From Elusimicrobiota bacterium (GTDB lineage Bacteria; Elusimicrobiota; Elusimicrobia; 2-02-FULL-39-32): a stretch of 10,349 nt of DNA. Within the stretch, counting starts at the first letter, position 1. Every line of letters starts with the position of its first letter. A program made the position numbers and the translations under genes. This document shows positions 1 through 6,960 of this stretch, in pieces. The stretch is taken from the NCBI GenBank assembly GCA_016193115.1, contig JACPSV010000085.1:1401-11749 (forward strand), read 5' to 3'. Below the pieces are notes generated by a model, which was not told the DNA's origin, ran no database searches, and saw only the letters and a program-made list of their open reading frames with translations.

Positions 1-578
1 ATTCAGTGGGGACAAAATCCCTGCCCGATCCTATGTTTGGGGTCAAGGCGGTGAACCCTCATTTGGTGCATGAAGTGGTGAGAGCTTATCTGGCCAACCA
101 GAGAAAGGGGACCCATTCTTCTTTGACGCGCAGCGAGGTGACGGGCGGCGGCCGCAAACCCTGGAAACAGAAACATACGGGCCGCGCGCGGTCGGGATCG
201 ACCCGGTCGCCGTTATGGAGAAAAGGCGGAATCATATTTGGGCCTAAACCACGGGACTATTCTATAAATCTCCCGCACGCCAAGGTAAAAAGCGCTCTGC
301 GCCAGGTTTTAAGCGCGAAGGCCGCCAACGGCGAGATCGTGATTGCCGAAAAACCTGTTTTGGAAAAGTGCAAAACCAAAGAGATTGCGCAGTGGATAAA
401 AAAGTTGAATCTGCCGGAAACCTCGCTTTTAGTGGTGGACAAAAGAGACGAGAAAATATCTCAGGCCTCCAAAAATTTGAAAAATTTTAGTTGGATCGAA
501 TGGAACCACTTGCATCCTTACCACTTGCTTCAGGCCAAAAAGATTTTGATCTGTCCGGAGGTGCTGCAATCTCTGTAA
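1..578 (+). CDS. rplD: 50S ribosomal protein L4 (5' partial)
   Basis: L4 binds 23S rRNA early in large-subunit assembly, and its extended loop lines the exit tunnel. The visible reading frame covers most of the protein. It has the family block LPDPMFGVK near the start, then the basic loop with GGGRKPWKQK and TGRAR, followed by FGPKPRDY. The frame is open to the left edge and matches L4 from about its 12th-15th residue, so the first codons lie outside the window. The GTG at position 6 is therefore an internal valine and not the start. The stop TAA is at 576-578. The C-terminal Rossmann-like half is complete and ends in a short hydrophobic tail. It overlaps the probable start of rplW by 10 nt. 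Upstream rpsJ and rplC are expected but not visible. Confidence 0.95.
   Translation, partial: SVGTKSLPDPMFGVKAVNPHLVHEVVRAYLANQRKGTHSSLTRSEVTGGGRKPWKQKHTGRARSGSTRSPLWRKGGIIFGPKPRDYSINLPHAKVKSALRQVLSAKAANGEIVIAEKPVLEKCKTKEIAQWIKKLNLPETSLLVVDKRDEKISQASKNLKNFSWIEWNHLHPYHLLQAKKILICPEVLQSL
557..561 (+). promoter_or_regulatory. Shine-Dalgarno site of rplW inside rplD
   Basis: The sequence GGAGG lies in the last codons of rplD. It sits 7 nt before an in-frame ATC codon at 569-571, which is ideal spacing for initiation. It lies 28 nt before the first in-frame canonical candidate (GTG at 590), which is too far. The site is the main argument for starting rplW at 569. Confidence 0.5.
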
Positions 579-871
579 ACGAGTGGTCGGTGATAAAGTC
601 TCCTTTACTAACGGAACGATCCACGAAGTTGAAAGAAAAATTCAATCAGGTGGTTTTTCGGGTAGACCCGCGCGCGAACAAAGGGGATATCCGACGCGCG
701 GTGGAAATGATATTTAAGGTGGACGTGGAAAAAGTGCGCACGGCTATTTTTAGGGGAAAGTTTCGACGCCTTTCCGCGGGCAAACCTCAAGGCAAACGAC
801 CCGACTGGAAAAAAGCCATTGTAACTATCAAGAAGGGTCAGGACATTAAAATGGAACAGGAGATGAGTTAA
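569..871 (+). CDS. rplW: 50S ribosomal protein L23
   Basis: L23 sits at the tunnel exit of the large subunit and is the docking point for trigger factor and SRP. The frame shows the family signature [12 protein letters not shown] at the N-terminus, [10 protein letters not shown] around the middle, and a Lys/Arg-rich segment before the final [10 protein letters not shown] strand. From 569 it would be 100 residues, normal for the family (about 95-100). The start is uncertain. ATC at 569 has a perfectly placed GGAGG and gives the usual seven or so residues before the conserved VIK. GTG at 590 is canonical but has no good ribosome site and leaves almost no N-terminus. TTG at 491 would overlap rplD by 88 nt and adds unconserved residues. 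The stop TAA at 869-871 lies 5 nt before rplB. Confidence 0.9.
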   Translation: MSVNEWSVIKSPLLTERSTKLKEKFNQVVFRVDPRANKGDIRRAVEMIFKVDVEKVRTAIFRGKFRRLSAGKPQGKRPDWKKAIVTIKKGQDIKMEQEMS

Positions 872-876
872 TTCCC

Positions 877-1728
877 ATGCCCGTTAAAACATTTAATCCT
901 TATACGCCGTCCCGCCGTTTCATTACGGTGGAAGATTTTTCCGATCTCACGAAGAAAACCGCGGAAAAGTCTCTTCTGGTCCCTCTTCCTAAAAAAGGAG
1001 GACGCAACAATACCGGACAGGTGATGGTGCGTCATCAGGGCGGGGGTCATAAGCGCCAATATAGGACCATCGATTTTAAGAGGGACAAAGACGGAGTTCC
1101 CGGCCGGGTGTTGGCCATTGAATACGATCCTAACCGCAGCGCTCGAATTGCTTTGGTGCAGTACGCGGACGGGGAAAAGAGATATATTGTGCAGCCGGAC
1201 GGTTTGAAGGTAGGAGAAACCATTCTTTCCGGCCCGCAAGCGGAAATCAAAACTGGGAACGCGTTACCCATTTCGGATATCCCGGTGGGAACCATGCTGC
1301 ATAACCTGGAAATGGTTCCCGGACGCGGCGGGGAGTTGGTTCGGTCCGCGGGAGCTGCGGCTCAGCTGATGGCTAAAGAGGGAAAGTACGCGACTTTGAA
1401 AATGCCTTCCGGCGAGGTGCGTCTCATTTCCATGCTTTGTAAGGCGACCATCGGGCGTGTGGGAAACGCGGAACATGAGAATGTCACTCTCGGGAATGCC
1501 GGCCGGTCGCGTCATATGGGAATACGACCGACCGTTCGCGGCACTGCCATGAATTCCGTGGATCATCCGCACGGCGGCGGGCGAGGCAAATCGAAGGGAG
1601 GCAATCACCCGTCCTCTCCGTGGGGTCAACCCGCCAAAGGATACAGGACGCGCAAACGGAAAGTGTGGGATTGGCTCATTGTGACCCGCAGACAGAGATC
1701 CGGTTCCGAATCAGAGGTGCTTGTATAA
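877..1728 (+). CDS. rplB: 50S ribosomal protein L2
   Basis: L2 is a core 23S rRNA binder close to the peptidyl-transferase centre and inter-subunit bridges. The 283-residue product is of normal length (family about 275). It has the N-terminal [14 protein letters not shown] start, the OB-like middle with [13 protein letters not shown], and the signature [21 protein letters not shown] near residues 225-250, including the conserved HPHGGG loop. The C-terminus is less typical: after the usual KGYRTRKRK it continues with [12 protein letters not shown] and a short Ser/Glu-rich tail. The ATG is preceded by a GGAGA stretch in the end of rplW. The stop TAA shares its last A with the ATG of rpsS, so translational coupling is likely. 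Confidence 0.97.
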   Translation: MPVKTFNPYTPSRRFITVEDFSDLTKKTAEKSLLVPLPKKGGRNNTGQVMVRHQGGGHKRQYRTIDFKRDKDGVPGRVLAIEYDPNRSARIALVQYADGEKRYIVQPDGLKVGETILSGPQAEIKTGNALPISDIPVGTMLHNLEMVPGRGGELVRSAGAAAQLMAKEGKYATLKMPSGEVRLISMLCKATIGRVGNAEHENVTLGNAGRSRHMGIRPTVRGTAMNSVDHPHGGGRGKSKGGNHPSSPWGQPAKGYRTRKRKVWDWLIVTRRQRSGSESEVLV

Positions 1729-2015
1729 TGTCAAGATCCACAAAGAAAGGCCCTTACATTGACGATCGGCTTTTACAGAAAGTTCTTAAGATGAACCAAT
1801 CTCTGGAAAAAAAAGTGATTAAGACCTGGGCTCGGGACAGCGCCATCAGTCCCGATTTTGTCGGACACACGTTCGCGGTGCATAACGGAAGAAAGTTTAC
1901 GCCGGTCTATGTGACGGAACAGATGGTCGGACACCATTTAGGCGAGTTTGCGCCTACGCGATTTTTCAAAGGACACGGGGAAGCCCATACGAAGGAAGCC
2001 GCCTCCCTCACATAA
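1728..2015 (+). CDS. rpsS: 30S ribosomal protein S19
   Basis: S19 binds the 3' major domain of 16S rRNA in the 30S head. At 95 residues it has the standard length. The N-terminus [16 protein letters not shown] is diagnostic, as are [21 protein letters not shown] and [22 protein letters not shown]. The ATG at 1728 is chosen because it overlaps the rplB stop by one base (TAATG). An AGAGGTG ribosome site lies about 10 nt upstream, and the family normally begins exactly here. The frame is open further upstream, but that part has no S19 similarity. The gene ends 3 nt before rplV. Confidence 0.97.
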   Translation: MSRSTKKGPYIDDRLLQKVLKMNQSLEKKVIKTWARDSAISPDFVGHTFAVHNGRKFTPVYVTEQMVGHHLGEFAPTRFFKGHGEAHTKEAASLT

Positions 2016-2018
2016 TTT

Positions 2019-2369
2019 ATGGAATCCATCGCTCATTCTAACTACGTTCGTTATGCGCCCCGTAAAGTGAACCAGGTTCTGACTCTGGTTCGCCGCAAGA
2101 AAGTTTCGGAAGCGCTCAAGATCTTAAGGTTTTTGCCTAAGAAAGCATCCTTGCTTGTGGCCAAAACCATTAAAAGCGCCGCATCCAACGCCGGGGACAG
2201 GGAACTCAAAAACCCTAATCTGCAAGTGCAGGAAGCATGGGTGGGACAGGGTCCGGTTTTGAAACGCATGAGAGCCTATGCCATGGGTCGCGGTTCCACT
2301 TACAAGCGGAAGACGTGCCATTTGACGGTGGTCGTCTCCGATAACGGAAACGGAAAAGAGAGGAAATAA
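2019..2369 (+). CDS. rplV: 50S ribosomal protein L22
   Basis: L22 binds 23S rRNA and sends a beta-hairpin into the exit tunnel, the region where macrolide-resistance changes occur in other bacteria. The 116-residue product shows the RYAPRKVNQVLTLVRRKKV helix, KKASLLVAKTIKSAASNA in the core, and the C-terminal hairpin region KRMRAYAMGRGSTYKRKTCHLTVVV. The family consensus in the hairpin is nearer PRAMGRA with TSH, so this tip is somewhat divergent (AYAMGRG, TCH) but recognisable. No clear Shine-Dalgarno sequence precedes the ATG. With only 3 nt after the rpsS stop, initiation is probably coupled. Confidence 0.95.
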   Translation: MESIAHSNYVRYAPRKVNQVLTLVRRKKVSEALKILRFLPKKASLLVAKTIKSAASNAGDRELKNPNLQVQEAWVGQGPVLKRMRAYAMGRGSTYKRKTCHLTVVVSDNGNGKERK

Positions 2370-2373
2370 GAAC

Positions 2374-3177
2374 GTGGGTCAGAAAGTTCATCCGAAGGGA
2401 ATACGTCTGGGCTATACCGCCGATTGGGATTCGAAATGGTTTTCCAAGCGGGACGTGCCGGCTTTAATCGAGGAAGACCAGACAATCCGGAAATATCTGA
2501 GGGAAAAACTGCGTTTGGCCGCCGTGTCCCGCGTTCTGATTGAACGGGCGGGCAAATACCTAAAGGTGAACATCTATTCGGCCCGGCCGGGGATTGTGAT
2601 CGGCAAAAAAGGTCAGGACATTGAAAACATCATCCGCGACATTGAACAAATTACGGGTCTGAAAGGCGCTGTCAACGTGAGCGTTCTGGAGATCCAGCGT
2701 CCGGAATTGGACGCGCGGTTAGTGGCGGAAGGAATTGCTTTCCAGTTGGAGAAAAATACAAGTTTCCGGCGCGCTCTCAAAAGAGCGATGGAAAGAACCA
2801 TGCAGGGCGGCGCGCAAGGAATCAAAGTGATGGTGGGCGGAAGATTGGGCGGGGCGGAGATCGCCCGCAGGGAATGGATGCGGGAAGGCCGCGTGCCTTT
2901 GCAAACGTTTCGCGCGGAGATTGATTACGGATTTACGGAAGCCCACACCAAGATGGGACGGATCGGGGTAAAAGTGTGGATTTTTAAGAAGGAACATTTT
3001 AAGAAGACGGAACGGGAAATCATGCACGAGGCCGCAAAATTGGTGGAAAAAGAGCGCGTCGATGAGTTGGCGAAGGTTGTGGAAAAGTCGAAGCCCGTGG
3101 ACGTTGAGCCGCTTTTGCCGATCGAGGATGAAGTACCTGTGATTCCGGTTCCGATTCCCGGGGAAATCGAGGAGTAG
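2374..3177 (+). CDS. rpsC: 30S ribosomal protein S3, with long acidic C-terminal tail
   Basis: S3 lies at the mRNA entry channel of the 30S subunit and contributes to ribosomal helicase activity. The frame begins with GTG ([14 protein letters not shown], the invariant N-terminus) behind a GAGGAAA-like site in the rplV end. A type II KH domain follows, with its GXXG loop at residues 77-80 (GKKG) in the context [14 protein letters not shown]. The C-terminal S3 domain contains [23 protein letters not shown] and the closing [11 protein letters not shown] near residue 205. The conserved fold ends there. About 60 further residues form a charged helix and then an acidic, Pro/Val-rich tail ending in GEIEE. 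At 267 residues it is longer than the 210-235 usual for the family. The stop is 4 nt before rplP. Confidence 0.96.
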   Translation: MGQKVHPKGIRLGYTADWDSKWFSKRDVPALIEEDQTIRKYLREKLRLAAVSRVLIERAGKYLKVNIYSARPGIVIGKKGQDIENIIRDIEQITGLKGAVNVSVLEIQRPELDARLVAEGIAFQLEKNTSFRRALKRAMERTMQGGAQGIKVMVGGRLGGAEIARREWMREGRVPLQTFRAEIDYGFTEAHTKMGRIGVKVWIFKKEHFKKTEREIMHEAAKLVEKERVDELAKVVEKSKPVDVEPLLPIEDEVPVIPVPIPGEIEE

Positions 3178-3181
3178 CGTT

Positions 3182-3595
3182 GTGCTAATGCCCAAACGAG
3201 TCAAATATAGAAAATCGCAGAGAGGACGGCTCAAAGGATTTTCCAAAGGCGGCAACGAGATTGCTTTTGGAGAGTACGGTTTGAAAGCCTTAGAGTCTCA
3301 CTGGATCACGGCGCGCCAGATAGAAGCCGGGCGCGTAGCGCTCACCCGCTTCATTAAAAAAGGCGGGAAGTTGTGGGTGCGCATGTTTCCGGACAAACCT
3401 ATCTCCAAGAAGCCTGCGGAAACGCGCATGGGAAAAGGTAAAGGCGCTCCGGAATTTTGGGTTGCCGTGGTGAAACCGGGAAGGATACTGTTTGAGTTGG
3501 AAGGAGTTCCTGTGGACGTGGCCAAAGAGGCGATGACCCTAGCCTCGCACAAGCTGCCAATTTTTACAAAGTTCGTTCAGAGAGAGGCTTATTAG
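3182..3595 (+). CDS. rplP: 50S ribosomal protein L16
   Basis: L16 organises the A-site region and the 5S rRNA/23S rRNA contact of the large subunit. The GTG at 3182 is chosen over the ATG at 3188 because L16 proteins typically begin with Met-Leu-x-Pro-Lys-Arg, matching [11 protein letters not shown] here. A GAGGAG ribosome site at the end of rpsC also fits. The 137-residue product is family-standard. It carries [17 protein letters not shown], then [28 protein letters not shown], the arginine-containing loop near the peptidyl-transferase centre. It ends with tandem stops TAG-TGA at 3593-3598. It is followed by the longest gap of the ribosomal block. Confidence 0.97.
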   Translation: MLMPKRVKYRKSQRGRLKGFSKGGNEIAFGEYGLKALESHWITARQIEAGRVALTRFIKKGGKLWVRMFPDKPISKKPAETRMGKGKGAPEFWVAVVKPGRILFELEGVPVDVAKEAMTLASHKLPIFTKFVQREAY

Positions 3596-3650
3596 TGACT
3601 GAGCATCAGCGAAGAAATGGTTTTACCTTAGATGTTGTAGGAAAGAAACC
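3596..3650 (+). other. rplP-rpmC intergenic spacer
   Basis: At 55 bp this is the longest non-coding stretch in the window. It contains the second stop of rplP and two tiny start-stop pairs (ATG at 3617 with TAG at 3629-3631, and ATG at 3632 with TAG at 3638-3640). An AGGAAAG ribosome site for rpmC follows. I see no convincing -35/-10 promoter, stem-loop or terminator. In most genomes rplP and rpmC are almost contiguous, so the gap is slightly unusual but has no assignable function. Confidence 0.4.
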
Positions 3651-3890
3651 ATGAAACGGGAAGAACGGAATCAGGTTAGCCAACTGCCGGTCTCGGAACT
3701 CAAAGTGCGGTTGAGAGACTGTGAGGAAAAGATGTTCCGGCTGCAATTTAAGCATAAGGTGTCTCCACTAAAGAATGGGTTGGAGATTCAGTCGTTGCGG
3801 CGCCATCGGGCGCAGATATTAACCTGGATTCGGCAATCGGAGATACGAGAAACGGCGGTGTCCAAAGGGAAGGATGGTGCGGGGAATTGA
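3651..3890 (+). CDS. rpmC: 50S ribosomal protein L29
   Basis: L29 is a small two-helix protein near the tunnel exit next to L23. The 79-residue product has the family pattern VSELKVRLRDCEEKMFRLQFKHK in helix one. The usual Pro-Leu-x-Asn-x-Leu turn follows, then SLRRHRAQILTWIRQSE in helix two. It is longer than the usual 60-70 residues because of a charged C-terminal extension after the second helix. The ATG is preceded by an AGGAAAG site. Its TGA stop overlaps the TTG start of rpsQ (TTGA at 3887-3890). Confidence 0.93.
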   Translation: MKREERNQVSQLPVSELKVRLRDCEEKMFRLQFKHKVSPLKNGLEIQSLRRHRAQILTWIRQSEIRETAVSKGKDGAGN

Positions 3891-4129
3891 TTACTAAAGA
3901 ACGGGTTGGGGTAGTACTTTCAGACAAAATGAACAAAACGCGGGTCGTGCAGGTAGAGCGCAGGGTGCGTCATCCGTTTTACGGCAAGACTTTGCGCGTT
4001 CGGAAAAAATTTTATGCGCATGACGAAAAAAATGAATCTAAAGCGGGCGCTCAGGTGCGTATCCGGGAAACCCGGCCGCTTTCCCGTTTGAAACGCTGGG
4101 AAATCGTGGAAATCTTGCAAAAACCATGA
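3887..4129 (+). CDS. rpsQ: 30S ribosomal protein S17
   Basis: S17 is an OB-fold primary binder of 16S rRNA and helps nucleate 30S assembly. The 80-residue product has the signature [41 protein letters not shown] across its first half. The C-terminal [18 protein letters not shown] block is also typical. The start is taken as TTG at 3887, which overlaps the rpmC stop and gives a conventional N-terminus ([10 protein letters not shown]). The preceding GGGG is only a modest ribosome site, so coupling to rpmC is likely. The stop TGA overlaps the rplN ATG. Confidence 0.95.
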   Translation: MITKERVGVVLSDKMNKTRVVQVERRVRHPFYGKTLRVRKKFYAHDEKNESKAGAQVRIRETRPLSRLKRWEIVEILQKP

Positions 4130-4494
4130 TACAGGAACGGTGTATTTTGAAGGTGGCGGACAATTCTGGAGCGCGCACGGTGCGTTGTTTTCGCGTTGTG
4201 GGCGGAACCCGTCGCCGTTACGCTTGGTTAGGAGACTTAATTGTGGCTTCCGTTCAGGACGCTTTGCCTACCGCTGCCATTAAAAAGGGAGACGTGGTTA
4301 AAGCCGTGGTTGTGCGCACGCGAAAAGAGTTTCGGCGCGAGGATGGGTCCTATGTGCGGTTTGACGACAACGCCGCCTGCATTGTGGACGACAAAGGAGA
4401 ACCGCGCGGGACCCGTATTTTTGGTCCTGTGGCGCGCGAGCTGAGAGAAAGAAACTTTTTGAAAATCATCTCCTTGGCTCCGGAAGTGGTGTAA
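4126..4494 (+). CDS. rplN: 50S ribosomal protein L14
   Basis: L14 is a beta-barrel 23S rRNA binder that forms bridges to 16S rRNA and the docking surface of silencing factor RsfS. The 122-residue product is exactly family length. It shows [17 protein letters not shown] at the start, the signature [26 protein letters not shown], and [28 protein letters not shown] at the end. The ATG sits in an ATGA overlap with rpsQ (4126-4129). It is intact with no odd residues. Confidence 0.98.
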   Translation: MIQERCILKVADNSGARTVRCFRVVGGTRRRYAWLGDLIVASVQDALPTAAIKKGDVVKAVVVRTRKEFRREDGSYVRFDDNAACIVDDKGEPRGTRIFGPVARELRERNFLKIISLAPEVV

Positions 4495-4498
4495 TATT

Positions 4499-4807
4499 AT
4501 GTGGTTGAAAAAGAAAGATAAAGTTATTGTTTTAAGCGGGAAGGATAAAGGCAAGAGAGGGGAAGTGCTGAAATCGTCCGGCGAAGGGCTTTTTATTGTA
4601 TCCAAGATCAACGTGGCCAAACGGCATCAGAGAGCGCGATCCGCGGAGAAAGTCGGCGGCATTATAGAAAAAGAGATGCCTTTACACCAGTCTAAATTGA
4701 TGCTGATCTGTCCCCAGTGCGACGCGCCCACGCGGTCAAAAAAAGAAGTGTTAGGTTCCGGCGACAAGGTTCGGATCTGCAAAAACTGTTCGGAAAGGAT
4801 TGAATAG
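4499..4807 (+). CDS. rplX: 50S ribosomal protein L24, four-cysteine form
   Basis: L24 starts 50S assembly and sits at the tunnel exit. The 102-residue product has an N-terminal KOW motif (KVIVLSGKDKGKRGEVL, residues 8-24) and the conserved INVAKRHQ block. It then has two CxxC pairs at C71/C74 and C94/C97 that could form a zinc ribbon. This C-terminal cysteine layout is known in many bacterial L24 proteins. The start ATG is 4 nt after the rplN stop, with only a weak purine-rich site. The stop TAG falls 10 nt before the chosen rplE start. Confidence 0.96.
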   Translation: MWLKKKDKVIVLSGKDKGKRGEVLKSSGEGLFIVSKINVAKRHQRARSAEKVGGIIEKEMPLHQSKLMLICPQCDAPTRSKKEVLGSGDKVRICKNCSERIE

Positions 4808-4817
4808 GAAAAAAAAT

Positions 4818-5381
4818 ATGGTTCCGCGGCTTAAGAGTTTTTACCGGGAGAAGGTTGTTCCTCAGTTGATGAGCCAGTTCGGCTACAAGAACGGTCTGGC
4901 TGTTCCCAGACTGGACAAAATTGTGGTGAACGTCGGCGTTTCCGACGCGCGCGAAGATATCAAAGCGGTGGACGCGGCTCTGGAAGAGATCTCGGCGATT
5001 ACAGGACAAAAGCCCAGAGTCGCGAGGGCCAAGAAATCCATCTCCAACTTTAAGTTGAGACAAGGCATGCCGATCGGAGTGCAGGTGACGATGCGCAAGC
5101 AGAGGATGTATGAGTTCTTTGACCGTCTGGTTTCCATTGCCGTGCCCAGAATCAGGGATTTTCGAGGGTTTGAGCCCAATTCTTTTGACGGGCATGGCAA
5201 CTACAATTTAGGACTGAAAGAGCAGCACATATTTATGGAAATTGATCTGGAGAAATCCACAAAGATACGCGGCATGAATATTACAGTTGGCACGACGGCT
5301 AAGTCTGACGAGGAAGCGCGGGCTCTTTTAAGTCATTTGGGACTGCCGTTTCGCAAACATCAGAAAAAGGAGACGATTTAA
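4818..5381 (+). CDS. rplE: 50S ribosomal protein L5
   Basis: L5 binds 5S rRNA in the central protuberance and contacts P-site tRNA and S13. From the ATG at 4818 the product is 187 residues (family about 180). It begins [18 protein letters not shown], close to the usual L5 start. A TAGGAAAA ribosome site lies 7-14 nt upstream. A TTG at 4800 is in frame but would overlap the end of rplX and adds unconserved residues. Conserved blocks are [54 protein letters not shown] and the C-terminal [20 protein letters not shown]. The usual Pro in the EQ-hydrophobic-FPEI stretch is Met here (IFMEI), a mild substitution. Confidence 0.96.
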   Translation: MVPRLKSFYREKVVPQLMSQFGYKNGLAVPRLDKIVVNVGVSDAREDIKAVDAALEEISAITGQKPRVARAKKSISNFKLRQGMPIGVQVTMRKQRMYEFFDRLVSIAVPRIRDFRGFEPNSFDGHGNYNLGLKEQHIFMEIDLEKSTKIRGMNITVGTTAKSDEEARALLSHLGLPFRKHQKKETI

Positions 5382-5382
5382 G

Positions 5383-5568
5383 ATGGCTACGATTGCCTGG
5401 ATGGCAAAGATGCGCAAGCATCTCAAGTACGCAACCCGCTACAGGAACCGCTGCTCTCAGTGCGGACGCGCCCGAGGGTTTTACCGCGACTTTGGCCTTT
5501 GCCGAATTTGTTTTAGAAATCTTGCCTTAAAGGGAGAAATCCCGGGCGTACGCAAATCGAGTTGGTGA
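5383..5568 (+). CDS. rpsN: 30S ribosomal protein S14, zinc-binding type
   Basis: S14 is needed for assembly of the 30S head. At 61 residues this is the short zinc-ribbon (type Z) form. Cys pairs at C24/C27 and C40/C43 are set in [25 protein letters not shown], followed by the invariant [11 protein letters not shown] terminus. Longer (about 100-residue) zinc-free S14 proteins lack these cysteines. The ATG at 5383 has an AAGGAGA site 9 nt upstream and lies one base after the rplE stop. No zinc-independent paralogue is visible in the window. Confidence 0.96.
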   Translation: MATIAWMAKMRKHLKYATRYRNRCSQCGRARGFYRDFGLCRICFRNLALKGEIPGVRKSSW

Positions 5569-5575
5569 AAATATT

Positions 5576-5965
5576 ATGGATACCCTAGCAGACTTTTTAA
5601 CTTCTATTCGCAATGCCAGCCGGAAAGGGCTGGAAAAAGCGGACGTCCCGTTTTCCAAGATTAAGAACGGGTTGGCCCGCATTTTGAAGGAGGAGGGCTA
5701 CATCCAGAACTTTAGAGTTCTGGAAGAAAACCAGAAACAGTTGTTGAGGATTCAATTAAAATATTCCGATGACCGAAAGCCCGTGATCCAGGGGATTCAA
5801 AGAATTTCCCGGCCCGGTTTGAGAGTGTATGAAAGTTGGAGAGAGTTTAAGAAAGTGGGCGGAGGGATGGGGATTTCCATTCTTTCCACATCCAAAGGGT
5901 TGATGACTCACCGCAAGGCGCGGGGAGAGAAAGTGGGCGGAGAAGTGCTCTGCAACGTTTGGTAA
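5576..5965 (+). CDS. rpsH: 30S ribosomal protein S8
   Basis: S8 is a primary binder of 16S rRNA helix 21. In E. coli it is also the translational repressor of the spc operon, but the sequence here gives no proof of such control. The 129-residue product shows LADFLTSIRNASRKG at the N-terminus, ILKEEGYIQNF in the first domain, and GLRVYESW. The diagnostic C-terminal ISILSTSKGLMTHRKARGEKVGGEVLCNVW matches the RNA-binding domain. The start ATG is 7 nt after the rpsN stop with only a weak GGTGA site. It is intact. Confidence 0.97.
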   Translation: MDTLADFLTSIRNASRKGLEKADVPFSKIKNGLARILKEEGYIQNFRVLEENQKQLLRIQLKYSDDRKPVIQGIQRISRPGLRVYESWREFKKVGGGMGISILSTSKGLMTHRKARGEKVGGEVLCNVW

Positions 5966-5971
5966 ACTAAA

Positions 5972-6556
5972 ATGAGTCGCATAGGATTAAAACCGATTGC
6001 CGTTCCGGAAAAAGTCGCCGTCCAAGTGCGGGACGCCTCGATTGAGGTAAAAGGTCCGGGCGGAACTCTCTCCCGCAAAGTGCCCCAAGGGATAGGGATT
6101 TCCGTGGATCAGGGGCAGATCAAGGTGGCTGTCCAGGATCCTGCCGTGGAAGGGGTTTCTGCCTTGCATGGACTGACTCGAAATTTAGTCGCGCAGATGG
6201 TTCAGGGAGTGGTCCAGCCCTGGAAAAAAGATTTGGAAATTCAGGGTGTGGGATATCGCGCGTCCAAAAACGGACAGATCTTGAATCTGCAGCTTGGATT
6301 CTCTCATCCCATTGATTTTAAGGTGCCGGAGAAAGTGCAATTTTCCGTAGACGCTAAACAAACGTTTGTCAGCTTGCAGTCGCCGGACAAAGAGCTTTTG
6401 GGAATCGTGGCCGCTCAGATCCGTTCCCTGCGCCCGCCGGAACCCTACAAAGGAAAAGGAATACGTTACCATGGAGAACATATCTTGAGAAAAGCGGGTA
6501 AAGCCGCAGGTGCTGTCGGCGCCGGTGGTAGCGCCGGAGGAGGAGCTAAGAAGTGA
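5972..6556 (+). CDS. rplF: 50S ribosomal protein L6, with Ala/Gly-rich tail
   Basis: L6 binds 23S rRNA near the sarcin-ricin loop and factor-binding site. It has the tandem L6 repeats. The start is [15 protein letters not shown], followed by [16 protein letters not shown], the QGVGYRAS block, [13 protein letters not shown] and the RNA-contacting C-terminal [24 protein letters not shown] (GKG at residues 161-163). The conserved protein ends near residue 176. An additional low-complexity Ala/Gly/Ser segment ending in Lys-Lys takes it to 194 residues (family about 178). The DNA of this tail contains the ribosome site for rplR. The stop overlaps the GTG of rplR. Confidence 0.96.
   Translation: MSRIGLKPIAVPEKVAVQVRDASIEVKGPGGTLSRKVPQGIGISVDQGQIKVAVQDPAVEGVSALHGLTRNLVAQMVQGVVQPWKKDLEIQGVGYRASKNGQILNLQLGFSHPIDFKVPEKVQFSVDAKQTFVSLQSPDKELLGIVAAQIRSLRPPEPYKGKGIRYHGEHILRKAGKAAGAVGAGGSAGGGAKK
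6536..6545 (+). promoter_or_regulatory. Shine-Dalgarno site of rplR inside rplF
   Basis: GGAGGAGGAG, encoding the last Gly residues of L6, ends 7 nt before the GTG at 6553. It is one of the strongest ribosome sites in the window and supports that GTG as the L18 start. Confidence 0.65.
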
Positions 6557-6960
6557 CAATCTCCGATTTAGAAAGGTACCATTTTAGAAAGGATCGGGTG
6601 CGCCGCAAAATTGAGGGCACTTCCCTGCGTCCGCGCCTTTCCGTGTATCGCAGTTTGAAACATATCTATGCTCAGGTCATTGACGACGCCCAATCCAAGA
6701 CGATCGTTTCCGCTTCTTCTCAGGACGACCAGGTGCAGAAGGCAGTCAAGTCTACAGGCAACGCGGAGGCCGCTCGACTGGTGGGAAAATTGGTGGCCGA
6801 GAGAGCTTTGAGCGCCGGCGTCAAACAAGTCGTGTTTGATCGTGGCGGTATCTGGTTGTGGTTGGGGACGGAGCCAAACACGTGGGCGTTTCTCTGGGCA
6901 AGGCGCGGGAAGTTCAGGCGGCCATCGCGAAGGCCTCTGCGCGCGCGCGAAAAGATTTAA
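6553..6960 (+). CDS. rplR: 50S ribosomal protein L18, C-terminus replaced by out-of-frame tail
   Basis: L18 binds 5S rRNA and anchors it to the large subunit. Residues 1-99 are ordinary L18: [33 protein letters not shown], then the core with [17 protein letters not shown], and [10 protein letters not shown] at residues 90-99. In intact L18 the last motif is followed by a Tyr-x-Tyr-His-Gly-Arg-Val stretch and about 15 more residues. Here the frame instead runs 36 codons through DNA that encodes S5 in another frame, giving an unrelated Trp/Arg-rich tail. The protein as written is therefore broken after residue 99. The start GTG overlaps the rplF stop (GTGA) and has a strong ribosome site. The defect arises from the same event that beheads rpsE, either a sequence-assembly collapse or a true deletion. 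Confidence 0.88.
   Translation: MTISDLERYHFRKDRVRRKIEGTSLRPRLSVYRSLKHIYAQVIDDAQSKTIVSASSQDDQVQKAVKSTGNAEAARLVGKLVAERALSAGVKQVVFDRGGIWLWLGTEPNTWAFLWARRGKFRRPSRRPLRAREKI
6840..6858 (+). other. rplR/rpsE deletion junction
   Basis: Homology to L18 (frame of 6553) stops at the Gly-Gly codons 6844-6849. Homology to S5 (frame of 6858) begins at the Leu codon 6852-6854 of LVVVGDG. In the S5 frame a TGA at 6837-6839 closes the frame just before, so no S5 N-terminus can be encoded upstream. Comparison with ordinary L18 and S5 implies that roughly 180-200 bp are missing: about 21 L18 codons, its stop, a short spacer and about 35 S5 codons. The breakpoint lies within about 6844-6852 and could involve a short GC-rich microhomology (GGCGGT). 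Confidence 0.75.

Noticed and set aside
2719..3255. 178-codon open frame on the minus strand opposite rpsC
   Set aside because: It lies antisense to a clearly conserved gene, has no ribosome site or recognisable domain, and is explained by codon bias of the coding strand.
3617..3640. Two tiny start-stop pairs before rpmC, considered as a leader peptide or attenuator
   Set aside because: They are 4 and 2 codons long, have no own ribosome sites, and no pairing structure is evident. Chance occurrence is likely in a 55 bp spacer.
6939..6949. Alternating GC tract (possible Z-DNA)
   Set aside because: It encodes Ala/Arg codons of a conserved basic stretch in S5 and is only 11 bp, so coding constraint explains it.
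6840..6960. Programmed frameshift producing an L18-S5 fusion
   Set aside because: The frames do overlap, but the conserved parts of both proteins are missing at the junction. A frameshift cannot restore about 56 absent residues, and no slippery heptamer with a following stem-loop was evident.
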